DNA of 64,000 nt from Oxalobacteraceae bacterium. Its GTDB lineage: Bacteria > Pseudomonadota > Gammaproteobacteria > Burkholderiales > Burkholderiaceae_D. Under the pieces are notes generated by a model. It worked only from the letters and a program-made list of their open reading frames with translations. It was not told the origin of the DNA and did not search any database. Of the stretch, positions 60,480-64,000 are shown in pieces. Where the stretch lies: positions 1-64,000 of the forward strand of contig OMID01000060.1 of NCBI GenBank assembly GCA_900299005.1, written 5' to 3'. The translations under genes were made by a program, and so were the position numbers. Position 1 is the first letter of the stretch. Each line of letters opens with the position of its first letter.

Positions 60480-61244
60480 TCAGATGCCGCGCGCCCCGGA
60501 GGCAAGAAAGCCACCATCTACCGGCATCGAGATACCCGTGATGTAGGACGCCTGATCGGATGCGAGAAAGGCGACTACGGCAGCGATCTCGGAGACTGTC
60601 CCGTAACGGTTCATCGGTATGGCGCTGGAATATTCCTGTTTGAATTTTTCGGTGTGCAGAACGCGGGTGAACGGCGTATCTACCGGACCCGGTGAGACCG
60701 CGTTAGCGGTAATGCCATGCTCGGCGAGTTCGACGGCCATCTGACGCGTGAGCGCGATGACCGCGCCTTTCGAGGTGCCGTAGGCAGTGCGTCCGGTGCC
60801 CACTGCACGCATACCGGCAACGGAAGCAATGTTGATGATGCGTCCCCACTTTTCTTGCACCATCATGCGAGCCGCATGCTGGCTGCACAGAAGCGTCCCT
60901 GTGACGTTGACGTTCATGGTGTACTCGAAGTGGTCCAGCGGATACTCGAGGAAAGGGTATACCTTGGCCAGCCCCGCGCTGTTGACCAGTACGTCACAGC
61001 GGCCGAAGTCCTTGCGGATGCTGTCGAAGGCCGCAGTGACCGACGCCGCATTGCCGACGTCAATCTCGACGGTGCTGACGGAGAGGCCTTGCTGAGTCAG
61101 TTCGCTCGCCGTCTGTTGGGCGGCTGCGGTGTCGCGGTCTGCGATAACGACGTGGTGGCCGGATGCGGCGAGTTGTGCGACGGATTCGCCCCCAATGCCC
61201 ATGGCACCGCCGGTAACGACGGCAACGCGTTGCTTATGCATCAT
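60480..61244 (-). CDS. SDR oxidoreductase of the acid-sugar operon
   Basis: A 254-residue classical SDR: VTGGAMGIGGES, NSAGLAKVYPF, catalytic Ser in INIASVAGM, YGTSK Tyr/Lys pair, and AVSPGPVDTPFTR. As first gene of the operon with the RuBisCO-like protein and DUF1537 kinase it probably oxidises the acid sugar to its 3-oxo form before phosphorylation (inference). An AGGGGAC ribosome site precedes ATG 61244. Confidence 0.86.
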   Translation of the reverse strand: MMHKQRVAVVTGGAMGIGGESVAQLAASGHHVVIADRDTAAAQQTASELTQQGLSVSTVEIDVGNAASVTAAFDSIRKDFGRCDVLVNSAGLAKVYPFLEYPLDHFEYTMNVNVTGTLLCSQHAARMMVQEKWGRIINIASVAGMRAVGTGRTAYGTSKGAVIALTRQMAVELAEHGITANAVSPGPVDTPFTRVLHTEKFKQEYSSAIPMNRYGTVSEIAAVVAFLASDQASYITGISMPVDGGFLASGARGI

Positions 61245-61284
61245 GTCCCCTGCGCGGATCGTGTCCGCTTATTGTTTTTTTAAG

Positions 61285-61405
61285 AGGCCCTATCAAAATG
61301 CCGCTGGCTGCGTTGGGGGTGCCCTAACGTACCTCTGTACTGTCTTCGGCGTCCCCGCCTTGCCAGCGATCGCGCTGCTTCGCCGCGCTCATTTTGATAG
61401 AGCCT
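61285..61405. repeat. dispersed repeat family B, complete copy (121 bp)
   Basis: Terminal inverted repeats AGGCCCTATCAAAATG (61285-61300) and CATTTTGATAGAGCCT (61390-61405) match at 15 of 16 bases. TAAG occurs on both sides (61281-61284 and 61407-61410), which may be a target duplication. Interior similar to the copies at 38762 and 62465. Located between the SDR start and the SUMF1-domain gene. Confidence 0.85.
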
Positions 61406-61519
61406 ATAAGTCCGTAGTCCGATGCATGAAACCCGCCGCTATGAGGTACGGTACCGTGTCTCTTGCGATAGCAGACCATACCACAACGAAGGCACGGGAC
61501 AAAGAGGTGGCGGGGACGA

Positions 61520-62287
61520 TCAGTCCTCGCGCACGACGCGGAACCCGCCGCCGCGGCTGCTGTAGCGAATTTCGGAAGAGAACTTCGTTCGCACCGACGA
61601 CCCCACGGAGGCGGGCTTGCTGTACCAGGTGCCGCCGCGCACGACGCGCTGTCCGCAATCGCCGCTGGTCCAGGCGCTGCCATCCTCCGGAGCGCCCACA
61701 TAGCTGGCGTTCCAGCAGTCATCTGTCCACTCCCAGACATTGCCGTACATGTCGTAGAGCCCGAAATCATTCGGCTTGCGCTGACCGACCGGATGGGTAG
61801 TCTCCTCCGAGTTGTCATCGAACCAGGCATACTCGGCGAGTTGTCCCTGACCGAAGTAGTAGTCGCTCTTGCTGCCTGCGCGCGCGGCATATTCCCATTC
61901 GGCTTCCGTTGGAAGCCGGTAGCGTTTACCGGTCTTTTCCGAGAGCTTGCGGGTGAATTCGCGCGCGAGCTTCCAGGTGACTTGTTCAACGGGGTGGTTG
62001 CCGCCTTTGAACTGGGCAGGACGAGAACCCATGATCGACCACCATTCATCCTGCGTGACTTCGAATTTGCCGATGGCGAAAGCTTTGATGTTGACCGGAT
62101 GCGCGGGCTGCGCGGTATCGTCTGCGGCCTTGCTCGACCCCATCACGAAACTGCCGGCGGGCAGGGAGATCATCTCTGGGCAATCGGGACAATCCCGGGA
62201 GACAGCGGGCTGTGCGGCGTGGACTGCGGTGGGCAGAGCAAGAGAAAAAAGACTGAACCCTACGATTGTTTTAATCTTGTTATTCAT
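61520..62287 (-). CDS. exported SUMF1/formylglycine-generating-enzyme-like domain protein
   Basis: A 255-residue protein with a Sec signal (GFSLFSLALPTAVHA), then the FGE/SUMF1 fold: EMISLPAGSFVMGSSK, FAIGKFEVTQDEWWSIMG, RLPTEAEWEYAARAG, DMYGNVWEWTDDCW, and a C-terminal RGGTWYSKPASVGSSVRT. The catalytic cysteines of true formylglycine-generating enzymes are absent from the last segment, so sulfatase activation is unlikely; such domains also serve as ligand-binding or lectin-like modules. Single gene. Confidence 0.87.
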   Translation of the reverse strand: MNNKIKTIVGFSLFSLALPTAVHAAQPAVSRDCPDCPEMISLPAGSFVMGSSKAADDTAQPAHPVNIKAFAIGKFEVTQDEWWSIMGSRPAQFKGGNHPVEQVTWKLAREFTRKLSEKTGKRYRLPTEAEWEYAARAGSKSDYYFGQGQLAEYAWFDDNSEETTHPVGQRKPNDFGLYDMYGNVWEWTDDCWNASYVGAPEDGSAWTSGDCGQRVVRGGTWYSKPASVGSSVRTKFSSEIRYSSRGGGFRVVRED

Positions 62288-62618
62288 GAGGCAGTTACGG
62301 GTGAAGCAAGCGCGGAATAACGCGCCGAGCGATGGAAATAGCGATGGAAATAGCGACCAAAGGCGATACGATAGCAGGTATTTGATAGCGGGTATTTTTT
62401 ACCCGCATGATAATGTCCCGCGCTCGAGTGATTCGCGCTCGCGTCATTGATTGGCGCCCACACAATGTCGCGGGTGGTGGTCTTGGGGGCGTCTTGGCGT
62501 ACGTCGCTACTGTCTGCGACGACCCCGCCCAGCCAGCGACCGCGCCACTTCGCAGTACTCGTTTTTCAGGGCTTCTTGTTAACTGATCAGATTAATTCAA
62601 GAAAAGTAGGAGGAAACA
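62288..62618. other. 331-base gap containing family B copy
   Basis: Divergent promoter region of two exported-protein genes. AT/GC-alternating GATGGAAATAGC occurs twice at 62330-62352 (GCGATGGAAATAGCGATGGAAATAGCGA, a 12-base tandem), and a family B repeat covers 62465-62577. No gene. Confidence 0.6.
62465..62577. repeat. dispersed repeat family B, copy 3
   Basis: Shares GGGGGCGTCTTG(C)GGTACGT, CTACTGTCTGCGACG and CCAGCGACCGCGC with copies at 38762 and 61285; the right end reads GTTTTTCAGGGCTTCTT in place of the usual inverted repeat. Located directly upstream of the gene at 62619. Confidence 0.7.
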
Positions 62619-62927
62619 ATGAAACGCACGGGTATGGCTTTGCTGCTGGCGAGTGCTTGTCTCTCTGTGACTGCGGCACCCTATCCGCTAGGGACGATGA
62701 CCTGCGCGGATATGGGTCGCTTTGCGTCGGAGGCCCAGGGTTGGCGCGAAGCCGGAATGAAGCGTGAAGAGGCGTTTGATCGGCTCGAGACCCGTAGCTT
62801 CAACGATCCGGTCGAGAAGAAAAATCTTGAAAGAGTGCTGGCCATGGTGTTTGGCAGTTATGGCAAGGCATGGACAATCGAGAGTGCTGGCAATGCTATC
62901 CGCTCGGATTGTCAGGCGGGACGCTAG
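62619..62927 (+). CDS. small exported hypothetical protein
   Basis: A 102-residue protein from ATG 62619 behind GTAGGAGGAAACA. Sec signal (MALLLASACLSVTAA) and a short mature domain with two Cys (TMTCADMGRF and IRSDCQAG) likely forming a disulfide; the helix WREAGMKREEAFDRL is typical of small periplasmic proteins. Family unknown. Its TAG stop ends in the first G of a family A repeat. Confidence 0.72.
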   Translation: MKRTGMALLLASACLSVTAAPYPLGTMTCADMGRFASEAQGWREAGMKREEAFDRLETRSFNDPVEKKNLERVLAMVFGSYGKAWTIESAGNAIRSDCQAGR

Positions 62928-63058
62928 GGAAGCGCTCATTAATTTAAACGCTGCACGATTTCTCCTTTGAGAATGAGCTGCAAGCCTGTAATGTGGCAGG
63001 CTCCCGCGTCGCGCCGGGCTGCGGGATCGTCGTAACACGGGGGTTTTCCAGCGTCCCC
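62927..63058. repeat. dispersed repeat family A, copy 4 (about 132 bp)
   Basis: It runs from GGGAAGCGCTCATTAA to TTCCAGCGTCCCC, with the family core GTGGCAGGCTCCCGCGTCGC. Base 62927 is at once the first base of the element and the last base of the stop codon of the preceding gene. Confidence 0.8.
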
Positions 63059-63656
63059 GAAAGAACCGATCTGCTCGGTTCGCTGGCGGCATCGTCGCCT
63101 TACCATCGCCCGAATGAGCCAAATTCACGGCGATAACCCCTCGACCGACAGGGCCAAGTTGATCTCCTACCGGCGGCGCCTTGCATATTTTGTTAATGCC
63201 CTTCTTTTAAATATAAAAACACATTTGCGTGCAGTAGCAGAACGCTGCGCCGCAAAACAGGGCGGCATTTTTGCTGGCAAAGCGCACATTTTTCGTCGGA
63301 TTTACACTAGCTTGCGTCGCTAAGTGATTGATGTGGATGGGCATGATCAGATGGCCCGCTTATTTGGCGCTGCAAAAAAAAAGATGGTCACCGATGGCGA
63401 TTCCTTCCTCGCCTACAGTTCTCCCTGTGCCCATGCGTCACCGGCCCAGGCCAGAGTGCGAGCTTGCCAGAAAAAAAATCAAGGCCAGATACAAAAGAAT
63501 GGCTTGTTTGAATATAGTTTGAAACGTATATTTCATCCGTCACCGTAGTTTCACCGGATTAAATGTTGGTTTCACGGGGCAGGCGACCGTGGCTGACTGG
63601 GTGAGCGGGACTCACTAGAACGATAAAAAGCGTAAGTCTAATTGGAGGAAACAACG
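63059..63656. other. 598-base gap: leader of the second PQQ dehydrogenase gene
   Basis: No supported gene: two small open frames (63114-63323 and 63324-63548) lack ribosome sites and family features. GTTTCA-type hexamers recur at 63552-63575, and the segment is A/T-richer than average. As with the first PQQ dehydrogenase, a long upstream region suggests regulated expression. Confidence 0.5.
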
Positions 63657-64000
63657 ATGAAGAATGGTGTCAACACCAAACTGAAGGTAGTGGCTGGCTC
63701 TCTGATGTTGGCCGGTGCCGCAGTCGCCGTCGCGGGCGACGTCACTTGGAACCGTCTCCTGAATGCGCACAACGACCCCAACAACTGGCTGATGTATCAC
63801 CAGTCGTTCAATGGTTATCACCATAGCGGACTGGACCAGATCAATACATCGAACGTGAAGAATCTCGGCGTCGCCTGGATTCACACGCCGAATGCCACCA
63901 AGCGTGGTATCCAGTCGTTCCCGCTGGCAGTGGATGGCATCCTGTACTACACCTCTGCTTCGGGCAAGGTGTGGGCACTGGACGGCACCAACGGCAAAGC
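63657..64000 (+). CDS. PQQ-dependent dehydrogenase, partial (runs off right edge)
   Basis: Starts at ATG 63657 behind TTGGAGGAAACAACG and is open to the window end (114 codons). Sec signal (KVVAGSLMLAGAAVAVAG), then VTWNRLLNAHNDPNNWLMYH and LDQINTSNVKNLGVAW, the N-terminal pattern of quinoprotein alcohol dehydrogenases of the methanol/ethanol family, slightly different from the one at 33218. The metal-site residues are beyond the window, so calcium or lanthanide type cannot be judged. Confidence 0.85.
   Translation, partial: MKNGVNTKLKVVAGSLMLAGAAVAVAGDVTWNRLLNAHNDPNNWLMYHQSFNGYHHSGLDQINTSNVKNLGVAWIHTPNATKRGIQSFPLAVDGILYYTSASGKVWALDGTNGK

Noticed and set aside
63114..63548. Two short open frames upstream of the second PQQ dehydrogenase
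   Set aside because: No ribosome sites and no protein-like pattern; the region looks like a long promoter/leader.

Overview
The window looks like a chromosomal segment of a heterotrophic betaproteobacterium (Burkholderiales/Rhodocyclales/Nitrosomonadales type). This is inferred from moderately high GC, GTG/TTG starts, a complete aerobic benzoyl-CoA (box) gene set, TRAP transporters, CoA-linked dehydrogenases and periplasmic PQQ enzymes. No tRNA, rRNA, CRISPR array, phage or transposase gene was seen.

Layout. 1-1.1 kb: the visible part of an AT-rich RTX (calcium-binding repeat) gene cut by the left edge. 1.4-10.8 kb: small exported proteins and a catabolic-looking set (type II haloacid dehalogenase, beta-hydroxyacid dehydrogenase, isocitrate/isopropylmalate-type dehydrogenase, MDR and SDR oxidoreductases, thrH, aldo/keto reductase, thioredoxin-like protein). 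10.9-13.1 kb: a cytochrome P450 and a MESH1-like HD protein that has lost nearly all catalytic residues. 13.2-25.7 kb: an orphan TRAP binding protein, then the benzoate block. That block holds paaH-like dehydrogenase, alpha/beta hydrolase, benzoate-CoA ligase, boxD, the regulator boxR and boxCBA. Benzoate is activated to benzoyl-CoA, epoxidised by BoxAB, ring-cleaved by BoxC, oxidised by BoxD and passed to beta-oxidation. A motif TGCAATAT-N2/3-GC recurs at the boxR and boxC promoters and is a likely BoxR operator.

26-32.5 kb: a NosR-like flavo/iron-sulfur membrane protein with an ApbE flavin transferase, then a tight four-gene operon of a MotA/TolQ/ExbB-like channel, an ExbD-like protein with a periplasmic domain, a small membrane protein and a lipoprotein (uncharacterised). 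33.2-36.5 kb: a PQQ alcohol dehydrogenase with the lanthanide-type Asp-x-Asp signature, followed by a fusion of a XoxJ-like binding protein with a XoxG-like cytochrome c. 36.5-41.2 kb: universal stress protein, CNT nucleoside transporter, DUF4399 protein, truncated haemoglobin and small proteins. 41.4-44.4 kb: haloacetate-dehalogenase-like hydrolase, IlvD/Edd dehydratase and EthD protein operon. 44.8-48.8 kb: a second NosR-like protein with a SorAB-type sulfite dehydrogenase pair. 48.9-54.7 kb: a shortened transglutaminase-like protein, an exported RraA-like protein, a PP2C/SpoIIE phosphatase, an HtrA protease and a CDF metal exporter. 54.9-61.2 kb: an acid-sugar operon (SDR, RuBisCO-like protein, TRAP DctP, fused DctQM, DUF1537 kinase). 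61.5-64 kb: a SUMF1-domain protein, a small exported protein and the start of a second PQQ dehydrogenase cut by the right edge.

Two dispersed families of roughly 110-135 bp non-coding repeats with terminal inverted repeats (families A and B here) recur across the window. Two family A copies provide the last base of a neighbouring TAG stop codon, and one family B copy lies in frame inside the 5' end of the DUF4399 gene. All family assignments come from reading motifs by eye; no database search was run.
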